Source of the DNA: an uncultured Prevotellaceae bacterium
Lineage (GTDB): Bacteria > Bacteroidota > Bacteroidia > Bacteroidales > Muribaculaceae
Assembly: GCA_947254205.1 (NCBI GenBank)
Contig: CAMYCE010000001.1
Span: 62,001-126,000 of the forward strand
Length of the DNA stretch: 64,000 nucleotides
Reading direction: 5' to 3'
Position 1 is the stretch's first letter; each line of letters starts with the position of its first letter. Below are positions 45,501-55,300 of the stretch, one piece after another. Under the pieces are notes generated by a model. The model was not told the DNA's origin. It saw nothing but the letters and a program-made list of their open reading frames with translations, and made no database searches. The position numbers were made by a program, and so were the translations under genes.

Positions 45501-47088
45501 CAATCTTATATTTCACACCCTTCTTGATGTTGAGAGGGTAGGATACCAACCAGTCGTCGGAGGGTTCTTTCTCGTTTTCGCCACAATCAACACCTTCGTC
45601 GGTCATGATGTGATTCCATTTAATGCCATCGCCATTGGCATCATAGATTTTCCACAGTTGCATATCGCCTCGGGTGAACTTGCACTCATAGGGCAACTGG
45701 TGGGTTGAGCCCAGCACAAGAGTGGCCGACACGGCTTCGGGGCCTTTTTCGCGCCCTGTTGGAGTCACGCGATATTGATAAACTGCAAGTTTGGGAATAT
45801 TGTTATCTTCAACCATGAGTTGATCGGTGCCCTTGGCAATCGACACTTGATCGGGCAAGCGGTCAACGTCATAGGTGAGATTGGGGCGCACGTAGCCACC
45901 ATTTTGCCCCACAGTGGGAGCAGTCCACGACACCTTGCATCCTCCTCCATCGGTGGGCACAAGTTGAATATTTTGAACCTCGGCAGGAATATCCTCGCCC
46001 AAGAATAGGGTTGTAGCCGATTCTTCGCCCGGACCAGCGGCATTATAGGCATAGGCTTTATAGGTATAAGAGCCCAATTTGCTCACCTTGTCGGTGTAGG
46101 TAATGGCTTCGCCGGGGTTCACATTTTCTTTTTTGTGGATTTCGGCACCGTTGCGATAAATAAACACAGAGAAGGGGGTTAAGTCGCCAGCCCCAGCAGT
46201 CTTGGCAGGAGCTGTAAACGAGATTTTGGCTTCGAGAGCACCGGGAGAGGTGGCTTCGGCCTTAAATTGAGAGAGTGCTCCAGGGGCATCGGCATTGACG
46301 GTGCTATAGGGGAAGTCGAGACCCACGATTTGGCGGTCGTTTTCGAGAGTCCCCAACTCGGTACAGGAGCCATCGGCAGGATTCACTTTAACAACCACAG
46401 TTCCTTGACGCTCAGTGGGAACCACCCACACAAGAGCACCCGAAGTGTGGTCAAATGCCATGGATTGTGGATATTCTAAGGGCATGAAATCGCCATTACT
46501 ACCCGCATCTTCGCCCTCTCCTGTGGCAGAAATCTTAAACAGCAATCCATCTTTGTCGATGGCATAGAGTTGACCGGTTTTATCGGCAGCCAACGTTAAA
46601 TAGGTCTTGTCGAGTTTCTGAACGTCGCTCATTTGACCATTAGAAGGGTCTATTTTCACCAAATAGCTATTGGACGATGTGCTACGCTTGCCCAGAGCAT
46701 AGAGCACCTTGTTTTTATAGTCATAGGTCATGTCGACCAATTGAGTGGCATTGGTGCTGTAGTCGGCAATTTCGCTATACTTGAATGTAGTGAAATCATA
46801 GGTTCCAAAACCAATAGGACGTGCCGACGCGCCCTCACTGCGATAGGCATACACATAATAGGTTTTACCAATAAAAGCACCTGCCGAAATGGCAAACTCG
46901 CCAACATCGGACTGCTTGAGCAACTTGAACGTGCCAGGGCTGGAGGCATCGAACGTGCATGGCCCAACTGCTTCGTTGGTCTGCTCATCATGCAAGTTCC
47001 ATCCCCATGACTTTTGTCCATGGGCCAAACCGGGGCACACGAGCATCAGACATAGAAACGTCGCAAACAAAAAGAGTTTTCTTCTCAT
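42577..47088 (-). CDS. Large modular surface protein with T9SS-like C-terminal domain
   Basis: 1503 residues. Signal peptide (about 1-25). A repeat-like region (about 30-285) resembles a beta-propeller (VDMTYDYKNKVLYALGK, LYAIDKDGLLFK). Two fibronectin III-like segments follow (about 290-465), then a jelly-roll/choice-of-anchor region (about 470-630), and carboxypeptidase-regulatory-like repeats (about 635-790: VPEGRYTLEATKKGFAKLSQ). A second block contains DITREFYHKGEG-type sequence and a further PEGA/CarboxypepD-like unit near 1085-1145. A cleaved-adhesin-type domain lies about 1170-1370 (YFFDDFESYNPF). The last 80 residues look like a T9SS sorting domain (VYVARLEAADGTV, VKFIKK). Likely secreted and surface-attached; an adhesin role is inferred from domain type only. 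It is monocistronic, divergent from porU. Confidence 0.87.
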   Translation of the reverse strand: MRRKLFLFATFLCLMLVCPGLAHGQKSWGWNLHDEQTNEAVGPCTFDASSPGTFKLLKQSDVGEFAISAGAFIGKTYYVYAYRSEGASARPIGFGTYDFTTFKYSEIADYSTNATQLVDMTYDYKNKVLYALGKRSTSSNSYLVKIDPSNGQMSDVQKLDKTYLTLAADKTGQLYAIDKDGLLFKISATGEGEDAGSNGDFMPLEYPQSMAFDHTSGALVWVVPTERQGTVVVKVNPADGSCTELGTLENDRQIVGLDFPYSTVNADAPGALSQFKAEATSPGALEAKISFTAPAKTAGAGDLTPFSVFIYRNGAEIHKKENVNPGEAITYTDKVSKLGSYTYKAYAYNAAGPGEESATTLFLGEDIPAEVQNIQLVPTDGGGCKVSWTAPTVGQNGGYVRPNLTYDVDRLPDQVSIAKGTDQLMVEDNNIPKLAVYQYRVTPTGREKGPEAVSATLVLGSTHQLPYECKFTRGDMQLWKIYDANGDGIKWNHIMTDEGVDCGENEKEPSDDWLVSYPLNIKKGVKYKIEIMAKAYSEELPEKMSLLFGKGMNQADLAAYEKVSDFVVKNPEDGKAQKYVAYYTSTHDYAKSLAIHKTSDPGMFRLTIYSIKVSEATEGELKGTIKCGDAPVADATIALQGTEFSTRSSEQGAWSFARVPEGRYTLEATKKGFAKLSQEINVVKDETLPVDLVMTQLKTITITGAVAGADNKPLQDAKVVLRDVKEGNVLTAHTVGDGSFKVENAFEGEYEVTASHSGLKNASATVKLTEAQAAVATLTLAPKAVAPRLVKATVQPDNNVLVGWKAPIDVTREFYHKGEGVANIGVFNPTPRSLVGAVYRHDMALTKVTWKTDVTHGAHKSVDLVVLALDSKGNPTSQVLYEQKNIVNVDNEWTSYELEKPFNVKGGALVALCYNGNLDVYADAGTREGLEFKKNTFGFWADYKTGAFEYLDQHNMEKNLLFEIEYGELLPNGESMTTVQCQKQYQLVRRSLANGGDWQEVATMPAETMSYTDKNFATLPMGTYQYGVKSIVADSEVSTPALSNTVTNNLTANVVFKVTTNAGEVTGTPVITLATDDKQPVVYPVGKNAQGEWVLADLPKGAYVLHAELDGFDPITRKVQYTSDARDFTENVNFIERLLPAFNVKVDKTNKGRERMLSWNSANYFFDDFESYNPFTVEPARPDCNWIYWDRDKDKTVEFKDFTFPHMGEALSFIAFNPYATQPAINFMEQGSLPLSGKQYLASMGNRTQANRDFVFSPILNCTGKVTFNCYLRNLATEQTKAALKVGYTTVEYPKTEADITWLGDNLPAVDSRKWTELNVVVPSQAKRVVLFNNYEKNVFLMIDNMFVGEEYPYADGKSVKPQVDRATYEVMLDGKKVENVDAQKNQALLSGLNKGLHTASVTAVYASGRAETKSITFEIGDESGVNSMTAQGSMPGMNYDPTTQLVEFSDNVAMWSLVSLNGACVARGTAHSTHVHDLVAGVYVARLEAADGTVATVKFIKK

Positions 47089-47488
47089 GAAAGATAAAAA
47101 TTAATGAATAAAAATGTGTTTCACAATCAATAAAAAAGTAATGAACCAATAGTTTTAGTCGAAAAATTTCGTTCCGATCATTTTTCTCAATAAACAATTA
47201 CTCGCATTACAACAGCTTCCATCAACTGTTTGGGTTGAGCAAAAGTAAAGAACAAAAATGATGTACTAACTTAAAAATAGGTTAATAAACATTAATATTG
47301 TAATTTTACTGCTGTAGAAATCACTAAGTCACACAAAGACCACACTCAACAATCACACAATAAAGCACCTGTGCCTGCGTTAATGTATAGACGACAAGTG
47401 TCTATGTGCCTCAACCATTTTTTTAAAAAAAATGGTAGCATAGATAATGATGTCGAGTAAGAACAACCGAGAAAGTTTTTCAACAACA
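47089..47488. other. Divergent intergenic region before porU
   Basis: 400 bases without a gene, between divergent starts. A possible -7 element for the minus-strand protein is TACTTTTG (47240-47247), with no -33 match. No convincing TAnnTTTG was found for the plus-strand gene. Near 47385 a small hairpin GTATAGAC...GTCTATG is present. Confidence 0.5.
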
Positions 47489-50400
47489 ATGAAACATATA
47501 TTCAATTTCAACATAACCACTCTTCTCTCACTCATTGTCACAATCACATTGGGTAGCACAAGCCACATGAGTGCATTCTCGCCACAAAGCAGAGTTGCCA
47601 CATCGAAGCTCGCAACCGGCCGTTGGGTGAAGGTGAAAGTGAACAATAGTGGCATCTATGCCATCACCAATAGCGACATCAAGAAATGGGGATTTAGCAA
47701 CTTGACCAAGGTGCATGTGTTTGGCTTTGGCGGTGCCCCAATTTCAGAAATTCTCTCCGACCAAATTCCCGACGACCTGCCCCAAGTGCCCACCTTGCGC
47801 AGTGGCGATAGAATATTGTTTTATGCCCAAGGTCCCACTACTTGGAAAACTCAAAGAGGCGATCTCTCATTCCTGCAAGAGCAACACCCCTATGCCACAG
47901 CCGGCTATTATTTCATAACCGACCAAGAACAATATGGCGACCTATCGGTGACCAAATTGAGCAATAGCGCTACGGGGCAAAACATCACCAACACCTTCAC
48001 CGAGCGCATTTTTCATGAGCAAGAAATTGTGAATCCCGGCGAAACAGGGCGCGAACTGCTGGGTGAGGATTTTCGTTACAACAACACACAAGGCTTTAAG
48101 TTTGACTTGGCAGGAATGCTCGACAACACCAAAGTTGTGGTGCAAACCCAATTTGCAGCCAAGTCCGGCAGCCCCACCAAAGTTTCATTTCAATATAACG
48201 GCACCAATTTGCCATCAACCGAAAAAGACAACATCGCCAATAGCAGCAACTCTCATGTGCACTACATAACGAGCACCTCCTCCAAAACTTTCAACTTGGC
48301 AGGCACCCATGCTCTCACCTATACTGTGAACTATGCCAGCACATCAACCCCCAACCTTGCACGCCTCAACTACATCACAGTCAACTACAAGCGCGACCTC
48401 GCTCTCGATAATGGCAAAATAGCTTGGGGAGACATGAATGGTGGCATGGGCACGACCTATCGAGTTGCTGGTGCAAGCAGCGCAACCCACATTTGGGACG
48501 TTACCACCTCTCACACCCCTGTGGCTATGAACACAACCCTCAATGGTGCCACAGCACAATTCTCGCCAGCAACGGGTGGCTATCGCGAATATATTGCCTT
48601 TAACGATAATGGCAGCTTTCCTGCCCCCGAAATGGTGGCACAAGTGGGCAACCAAAACTTGCACGCCGAGCCCACCCCCGACATGATTATCATTGCGCCA
48701 ACCGAATTTTTGGCTCAAGCCAGCCGTGTGGCTCAACTACACGAGTCGACCGACTCGATGCGTGTGCTCGTTGTTGACCAAAACAAGATTTTTAATGAAT
48801 TTTCAAGCGGCACCCCCGACTACATGGCCTATCGCATGCTATGCAAGCACTTCTATGACCGTGGAGCCGATGAAAAGGGACACAAACTGGGCTACCTGTT
48901 GCTCATGGGCAATGGAAGCTACGACAACCGTCAAATATCAAGCGCGGTGAAAACTTCAAGCCACCCCATGCTACTCACTTGGCAAACCAAGGTGAGCAAC
49001 ACCGAAAATGCCTCCTACTCCTCCGACGACCCTGTTGCTGTGCTAAGCGACAACTCGGGGCCGATGTTTGAAAACTATGACCTCGACATTGCCGTGGGGC
49101 GTTTCCCGGTGAAAACCGTGAACGAGGCAAAAGTGGCGGTCGACAAACTCATAGCCTATGTCACCAAGCCCAACAACACGTCGTGGAAAAATAATTTTCT
49201 TGACGTGGCCGACGATGAGGAATATGCTCGCTTCATGGAGCAAAGCGACACAGCCATTAGCTTGTGCAAGAAAAATGGCGGAAACCAATTTGTGTACAAC
49301 AAAGTGTATCTCGATGCCTTCACAGCTCAAAGCCAAGGAGCAGGACGATTCTATCCCGACGCTCGCAACAAGATGTTTAGGTTGCTGGAAGAGGGCATAG
49401 TGTGGTGGAACTACATGGGGCACGCAGGCCCCTATGCATGGACTGGCGAGGGATTGCTTTCCAAGACCGACGTTGCCGAAAACCTCTATTATCGTCGCCT
49501 CCCCATTCTCTACACTGCTACTTGCGAGTTCACCCGATATGACGCTATTGCCACCTCGTGTGGAGAATCGGTATTCTTGAATCCGCAAGGTGGTGCCATT
49601 GCATTGGTGAGCACCCCACGACTGGTGTATATTGAGCAAAACAGCAAGTTGCGCAACCACACCATTCCCTACATTTTCAAACGCGACGCCCAAGGCCATT
49701 ACAATCGATTGGGCGATATTGTGCGCTTGGGCAAAAACTCCTATCGCCAGTCAACGGCATCGAAGAGCGAGAACAACAATGCTCGCTACTTCTTGTTTGG
49801 CGACCCTGCCATGCGCCCGGCATTGCCCACCCACAAAATCAAAATCAACACCATCAATGGCCAAGCCATCGCCCCCAACAACATGCCTGTATTTAAGGCT
49901 CGACAAACACTCACCTTTGCTGGCGAGGTGCTCGACCCTGCCGGCAACAAGGTAAACTTCAATGGCCCCATCATTGCCACCTTATATGATTGCGAAAAGT
50001 CGGTTGTCACACATGGCTATGGCACTGATGGCAAAGAATATGCATTCCAAGACCGAAGCAATAAACTTGCTGTGAAACTTGACACGGTGAGACAAGGAGA
50101 ATTTAGTTTCAGCATCACCGTGCCTTCCGAGATTGTGGCTACGGTCGACAACTTCAGCCCATCGCTCATCAACCTCTATGCCTACGACAACCACAATCTT
50201 GATGCCAACAAGTGGAATGGAGGTTCGGTTGAAGCTATGGGTGCAAATTCCAACTTTTTCATCTATGGCTATGACGACACAGTCAAAGCCGACACCATTG
50301 GTCCCAACATCGGCTCATTGGGGCTCAACTCACAAGAGTTTAAAGATGGCGACAAGGTGAATGAGTCGCCCTTGTTGCTTGCCTCTATCGACGATGCTTC

Positions 50401-50959
50401 GGGCATCAACCTCTCGACAAGTGGCATTGGGCATAGCATGACCATCACGCTCGACGAGAAAACCACGTTTAACGATGTGGCCACATTCTTCTCGCCCATC
50501 ACCACACAAAATGGTAGCAATGCCGGCACCATCACCTATCAACTCAAAGACCTCAAGGCTGGGCATCACTCCCTGCGACTCAAGGTGTGGGACGTGTTCA
50601 ACAACTCTTCGGAAAAAACAATTTCGTTTAATGTTGTCACGGGCTTGAAACCCAATTTGGTAGATGTATACACCGACGCCAACCCTGCATCAACCGAAGC
50701 CAACTTCTTCATCAAGCACAATCGTCCCGAGGCTTCTCTCACAGTGAAAATTGAAGTTTATGACCTCTTGGGACGCGAAGTGTGGAGCACCACCCAGAAG
50801 GGGCGCAGCGACATGTTCACAAGCTTCCCCATTACATGGAACTTGACCAACAAGACCGGTGCAAGAGTGCCACGTGGCATTTACGTGTATCGTGCTTCGG
50901 TATCAAGCGATGGCGTGCATGAGTCGAGCAAAGCAAAGAAAATTGCAGTAACCGACTGA
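47489..50959 (+). CDS. porU: PorU-like type IX secretion sortase, copy 1
   Basis: 1156 residues from ATG 47489 (MKHIFNFNI); the open frame begins 42 bases upstream at ATG 47447. After a signal peptide (about 1-30) comes a PorU N-terminal region (SKLATGRWVKVKVNNSG). The C25 cysteine-peptidase domain then follows, with catalytic His645 in YMGHAGP and Cys679 in TATCEFTRYD. A long beta-rich region and a FlgD/T9SS-like C-terminus come last (IEVYDLLGREVW ... GARVPRGIYVYRASV). PorU cleaves the C-terminal domain of T9SS cargo and attaches it to A-LPS on the cell surface. It has a second copy at 52383 with conserved spacing of 34 residues between His and Cys. Confidence 0.9.
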   Translation: MKHIFNFNITTLLSLIVTITLGSTSHMSAFSPQSRVATSKLATGRWVKVKVNNSGIYAITNSDIKKWGFSNLTKVHVFGFGGAPISEILSDQIPDDLPQVPTLRSGDRILFYAQGPTTWKTQRGDLSFLQEQHPYATAGYYFITDQEQYGDLSVTKLSNSATGQNITNTFTERIFHEQEIVNPGETGRELLGEDFRYNNTQGFKFDLAGMLDNTKVVVQTQFAAKSGSPTKVSFQYNGTNLPSTEKDNIANSSNSHVHYITSTSSKTFNLAGTHALTYTVNYASTSTPNLARLNYITVNYKRDLALDNGKIAWGDMNGGMGTTYRVAGASSATHIWDVTTSHTPVAMNTTLNGATAQFSPATGGYREYIAFNDNGSFPAPEMVAQVGNQNLHAEPTPDMIIIAPTEFLAQASRVAQLHESTDSMRVLVVDQNKIFNEFSSGTPDYMAYRMLCKHFYDRGADEKGHKLGYLLLMGNGSYDNRQISSAVKTSSHPMLLTWQTKVSNTENASYSSDDPVAVLSDNSGPMFENYDLDIAVGRFPVKTVNEAKVAVDKLIAYVTKPNNTSWKNNFLDVADDEEYARFMEQSDTAISLCKKNGGNQFVYNKVYLDAFTAQSQGAGRFYPDARNKMFRLLEEGIVWWNYMGHAGPYAWTGEGLLSKTDVAENLYYRRLPILYTATCEFTRYDAIATSCGESVFLNPQGGAIALVSTPRLVYIEQNSKLRNHTIPYIFKRDAQGHYNRLGDIVRLGKNSYRQSTASKSENNNARYFLFGDPAMRPALPTHKIKINTINGQAIAPNNMPVFKARQTLTFAGEVLDPAGNKVNFNGPIIATLYDCEKSVVTHGYGTDGKEYAFQDRSNKLAVKLDTVRQGEFSFSITVPSEIVATVDNFSPSLINLYAYDNHNLDANKWNGGSVEAMGANSNFFIYGYDDTVKADTIGPNIGSLGLNSQEFKDGDKVNESPLLLASIDDASGINLSTSGIGHSMTITLDEKTTFNDVATFFSPITTQNGSNAGTITYQLKDLKAGHHSLRLKVWDVFNNSSEKTISFNVVTGLKPNLVDVYTDANPASTEANFFIKHNRPEASLTVKIEVYDLLGREVWSTTQKGRSDMFTSFPITWNLTNKTGARVPRGIYVYRASVSSDGVHESSKAKKIAVTD

Positions 50960-50980
50960 TGGGTGCACGAGCTTGCATAG

Positions 50981-51010
50981 CCCTGTGAATCAAAACGTGA
51001 TTTTGCAGGG
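50981..51010 (+). terminator. Weak hairpin between porU and rex
   Basis: Stem CCCTG/CAGGG with an inner AATCA/TGATT and loop AAACG, followed by TTCAATATTTTTATTT. The T tract is displaced. It may end the porU transcript or be a read-through site. Confidence 0.4.
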
Positions 51011-51084
51011 TTCAATATTTTTATTTAATTTTACGCATTTATAGCACGACAAGCTTGTCGAAAACAACAATTGAGGCACAGCAA

Positions 51085-51741
51085 ATGAGCGAAATTAAAC
51101 ACACAACCAAGATGATGCTACCTGAGCCCACACTCAGGAGATTGCCTTGGTATTTGGCCTATGTTGAGATGCTCAAAAACAAAAAAATTGAATATGTTTC
51201 TTCAACACAAATTGCCAAAGAAATCAATGTAGATGCCTCTCAAATTGCCAAAGACCTATCGTTTCTCAACATCAAGGGAAAAACACGCATAGGCTATGAA
51301 GTGTCGTCGCTGATGAAAGAACTTGTCGATTTTTTGGGCTTCAAGCGCAAGCACGATGCTTTCATGATTGGAGTGGGCAGCCTTGGAGCTGCGCTCATTC
51401 AAGATGTGGGCCTCGCCCAATATGGGCTCAACATCGTGGCAGGATTTGACATCGACAAGCAACTCACGGGCAAGAGCATTGGCAATGTGCCCATCTACGA
51501 CATTGCCCTATTGCAAGAATGCCAACAAAAATATGGTGTGTCTATCGCTGTGCTGGCAGTGCCAGCCGAGCAGTCGCAAGCCGCTGCCGACATTGTGATG
51601 GCCGACGGCATCACTGCAATATGGAATTTCACTCCATTTCGCATCAAGGCCCCTGCCCACATTGTGATTCAAAACACTTCAATCTATGCTCACCTTGCAC
51701 TCATGTATAATCGCATGGACGAGCAAAAGTGTAATAAATAG
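51085..51741 (+). CDS. rex: Redox-sensing transcriptional repressor Rex
   Basis: 218 residues from ATG 51085 (an in-frame TTG at 51055 is rejected). Rex represses fermentation and respiration genes when NADH is low and leaves DNA when NADH binds. The winged-helix domain (about 10-85) has PEPTLRRLPWYLAYVE and VSSTQIAKEINVDASQIAKDLSF. The Rossmann NAD-binding domain has GVGSLGAAL and the late WNFTPFRIKAP. The dimer-swap helix is at the end (HLALMYNRM). It is sandwiched between two PorU sortase genes with a small gene after it. The regulated genes are not obvious; no Rex box was found with confidence upstream. Confidence 0.95.
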   Translation: MSEIKHTTKMMLPEPTLRRLPWYLAYVEMLKNKKIEYVSSTQIAKEINVDASQIAKDLSFLNIKGKTRIGYEVSSLMKELVDFLGFKRKHDAFMIGVGSLGAALIQDVGLAQYGLNIVAGFDIDKQLTGKSIGNVPIYDIALLQECQQKYGVSIAVLAVPAEQSQAAADIVMADGITAIWNFTPFRIKAPAHIVIQNTSIYAHLALMYNRMDEQKCNK

Positions 51742-51770
51742 AAACAACAACATTAGAGCTACACAACACA

Positions 51771-52352
51771 GTGAAAGTGATTAAAATAGAAGGTAATTGC
51801 CCTGCAATTGGAGAGTCCAAGCAACCATTAACCATGTTGCTTGCAACCGACTCATCGATATTGCTGAGCAACAAGCCTTTTTTCATTCCCGACTTTGCCA
51901 GTAGCTTTGCAATTCACACCACCCTTGCCGTGCGCATAGGCCGACTGGGCAAAAATATTGCCAGTCGCTTTGCCCACCGCTATTGCGATGCTGTGGCGGC
52001 AAGTCTTGTTGTGAAGCCACAGGAGTCTCAAAGCACTTTGCACGATTTCGACGCTCGCCACACCGCCTTTGACGGTTCTTTCTTGCTGGGCGACTTTGTG
52101 CAACTGCCGGCTTCGAGCACCCACTTGCACATCAACACCTTTGTTGGAGAGCAACAGGTCGATAGCTTTGACTCACAAGCCATGCACATCGACCTCGACC
52201 ACCTCATTGAGCAAGCCAGCCAATATTTCACTCTCAAGATGGGCGACATTTTGGCCATTAGCAACAACACCAGCAAGCACACGCTTGCCATTGGCGAAAC
52301 CATCACGGCACAACTCAATGCCCAACCGTCGCTCACAGTGAGAATTAAATGA
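51771..52352 (+). CDS. Degenerate fumarylacetoacetate hydrolase-like protein
   Basis: 193 residues from GTG 51771. SNKPFFIPDFASS and IGRLGKNIASRFAHRYCDAVA match the pattern I remember for the small Bacteroidales FAH-like family (NKPF..PDFS, IGRLGKNI.ERFAHRYYDE). In the family the metal-binding glutamates lie in a sequence such as YETEVVVRI; here the same place reads IHTTLAVRI, and the usual GIDFTARD stretch is SLVVKPQE. The metal site therefore looks lost, so this may be a non-catalytic relative. It starts 29 bases after rex and ends 30 bases before the second porU. Confidence 0.7.
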   Translation: MKVIKIEGNCPAIGESKQPLTMLLATDSSILLSNKPFFIPDFASSFAIHTTLAVRIGRLGKNIASRFAHRYCDAVAASLVVKPQESQSTLHDFDARHTAFDGSFLLGDFVQLPASSTHLHINTFVGEQQVDSFDSQAMHIDLDHLIEQASQYFTLKMGDILAISNNTSKHTLAIGETITAQLNAQPSLTVRIK

Positions 52353-52382
52353 ATATAACAAACGCACCAAGATATTAAAGCT

Positions 52383-55300
52383 ATGCACACAAGACATCTC
52401 CTCTCAATCTTAGGACTTCTCATTTTGAGTTGGTTATCGCCCAATAGCCTTCAAGCCTTTAACCCATCAAAATATGCCACCACATCAAAACTTGCCACGG
52501 GCAAGTGGGTGAAAATTAAAATACCCGCAAGTGGTGTGTATCAACTCACCCAACAAGAGGTGACCAACATGGGGTTTTCGAGCCTTGCCAACGTGAGAAT
52601 ATATGGCTCTGGGGGCTACATGCTGAGCGAAGTGCTCGATGGCAAAGCTGTCGACGACCTTGTGCAAGTGCCCGTGTATCGCAGTGATGACAAACTGTGC
52701 TTCTATGCCCAAGGGCCTGTGAGATTCTCCTTTGAAGGAGTCGACACCAAGCCCCACTTCACACGCAACATCAATGCCTATTCAACCCATGGCTACTATT
52801 TTGTGACCGAAGGTGGTCCCGACCTCATCGTGAGCATTGATGCAGGCACAACACCCACCACAGGCATGCAACTATCCAATAGCTACGACTATTTTTATCA
52901 CGAGCGCGAACTCTACACGCCAAGCTACTCGGGCAAGCAACTGCTGGGCGAAAACATCAAAGAAGTGAAACGCTTCGACTATCACCTGCCCGGACTGTGC
53001 CCACAACAGCCCATTGCTGTGCAGACGTGCTTGGCTGTGCATGTTTCCGACATTAGCATCTCGTTTGTTGAAAGCATCTTGCACCCCAAGGGCAGCAGTG
53101 CCAAGGGCGATAGTGCCGTTTTTGAAACTCGTGATGCCCGCATTTCCTATCCCTCGTCGGCCTTTGTGTTCTACAACACAGCAAGCCCCGTGGCAATGGT
53201 GACACCCAAAACTCACAACGACTATGGCCAATTTGAGCCAGCCGTGCTCAACAGGCACGGAGAGATCGACTGGGCAAGGCTCGACTATTTCATTTTGTCC
53301 TATCAACACAAAAATGCACTCTCATCGGGCAAAAATAGCCAAGTGAGAATGGGATTCGCCAACATCAAGAAAACCGACCGCATTTGCATCGACAACAGCA
53401 CCGCCAGCAATCTCATTGTGTGGAACATCGACAAAGAGGGCACTCCCGTGCAATATCAATATAGCACCAATGTTGATGCACAAGGCCACAATATAGCCAC
53501 CCTGTGCCCCGGCATCGAGAAGCAGTCGTCGCAATTCATTGCCTTTGACCCACAAGGCGAGTTGCTCAAAATAGCCGGACATGAAGACGTGGCCAATCAA
53601 AACATTCATGGCATGGCCGACCCCAGCATGATCATTCTCACCAACAGCACGCTCAAGGCACAGGCCGAACGCATTGCCAAATTTCACGAGCGCAAAGATG
53701 GCATGACCGTGCATGTACTCGACGAGCAACAAGTGTTCAACGAGTTTTCAAGTGGTGCCCCCGATGCCATGGCAGTGCGTCTCATGAACAAAATGTTCTA
53801 TGACCGCAACCCACTCAAGTATAAATATTTCTTGATGTTTGGCTGTGGCTCCTTTGACAACCGTGGCATCACCACCAACAAAGCCCACCGCATCATCACC
53901 TTTGAAAACACCATTAGCAACAACGAAGACCACTCCTATGTGAGCGACGACTTCTTTGCCATGCTCGACGACAATTCGGGCAACGACATTCCTGCCTCAA
54001 GCATGTGCTTGGGCGTGGGCCGCATTCCTTCGGCAAGCCCCCAAGAAGCTAAATCAGATGTCGACAAGTTGCTCAACTATATCAACAACCCCGACTATGG
54101 CGTGTGGCGCAACAATGTGATGCTCACAGCCGACCAAGGCGATAAAAACCTGCACATCTTCCAAGCCGAGGGCATCGCCAACTTGCTCGACACCACGCTC
54201 GTGACGGGCATGTTTGCCGACAAGGCCTATGTGCCCATGTTCCCCAAAGCTTCCAATTTAACCGAACCGGGCATCACCGAACAAAACCGCACAGCCATCG
54301 AGGCACGCAACCACATGATAGAGATGCTCAAAGCCGGTCAATATTTTAGCACCTATGTGGGCCATGCCGGAGCCACTGGGTTTACCAAAACCTCCAACAT
54401 GTGGAAAAACTCCGATGTGACCAGCATCACCTATCAACATCAGCCCATTGCCACCACTGCTTGTTGCGACGTGGCACGCTACGATAGCGACCATCGTGGC
54501 ATTGCCGAGACCATGTTTCATGCTCGCAATGGTGGCGCCATAGCCCTTTTCACCTCTTCACGACAAGTTTATGCCACCAACAACGACTTGCTCAACAACC
54601 TGTTTATTAAAAACCTATTTTCATTTAACAAAACAGGCAAAATGCCACGATTGGGCGATGCCTACATGATTGCCAAGCAACCCAAAAACACTGGAGGATT
54701 GTCGGACAGCGAGTTTAATCGCAACAAGATGTCGTTTTTCTTGCTGGGCGACCCTGCCATGGCCATCAACTACCCCAAGCCTTTCATCAAGATTGTGAAG
54801 ATTAACAACGCTAATGTAGAACACAACCAACCCACAAGCACTCGCGCCTTGCAAACTCTCACTATTGAGGGAGAAGTGAGGGAAAGCGACAAGAAGATGA
54901 TCGACAAAGATTTTAATGGCGACGTGTATGTTTCGCTCTACGACAAGGCCGAGAAATATCTTGACGTGAAATATGCCAGCATCACACGCACCATCACCTA
55001 TCCCCGTGCTTTGCTGGCTCGTGTGAAAGCTCGCGTCAACAATGGTGTGTTTAAAATCAACCTCACGGTGCCCCGCCATGTGCAAGCCCAAGGAGCAACT
55101 GCCCTGTTGTGTGCCTATGCCCACCAAGACAACACCGAAGAAATGGTGAACGGCCGATATGAAGCTCTCACTATCAACCCCTACTCCCCTGCAGCTATCA
55201 CCAACCCCGACAACGAGGCTCCTGCCATCACAAGCATGTATTTCAACGACGAGAGTAGCTTTGCCGAGGGAGAAACCGTGTCGCCCAACTCAACACTCTA

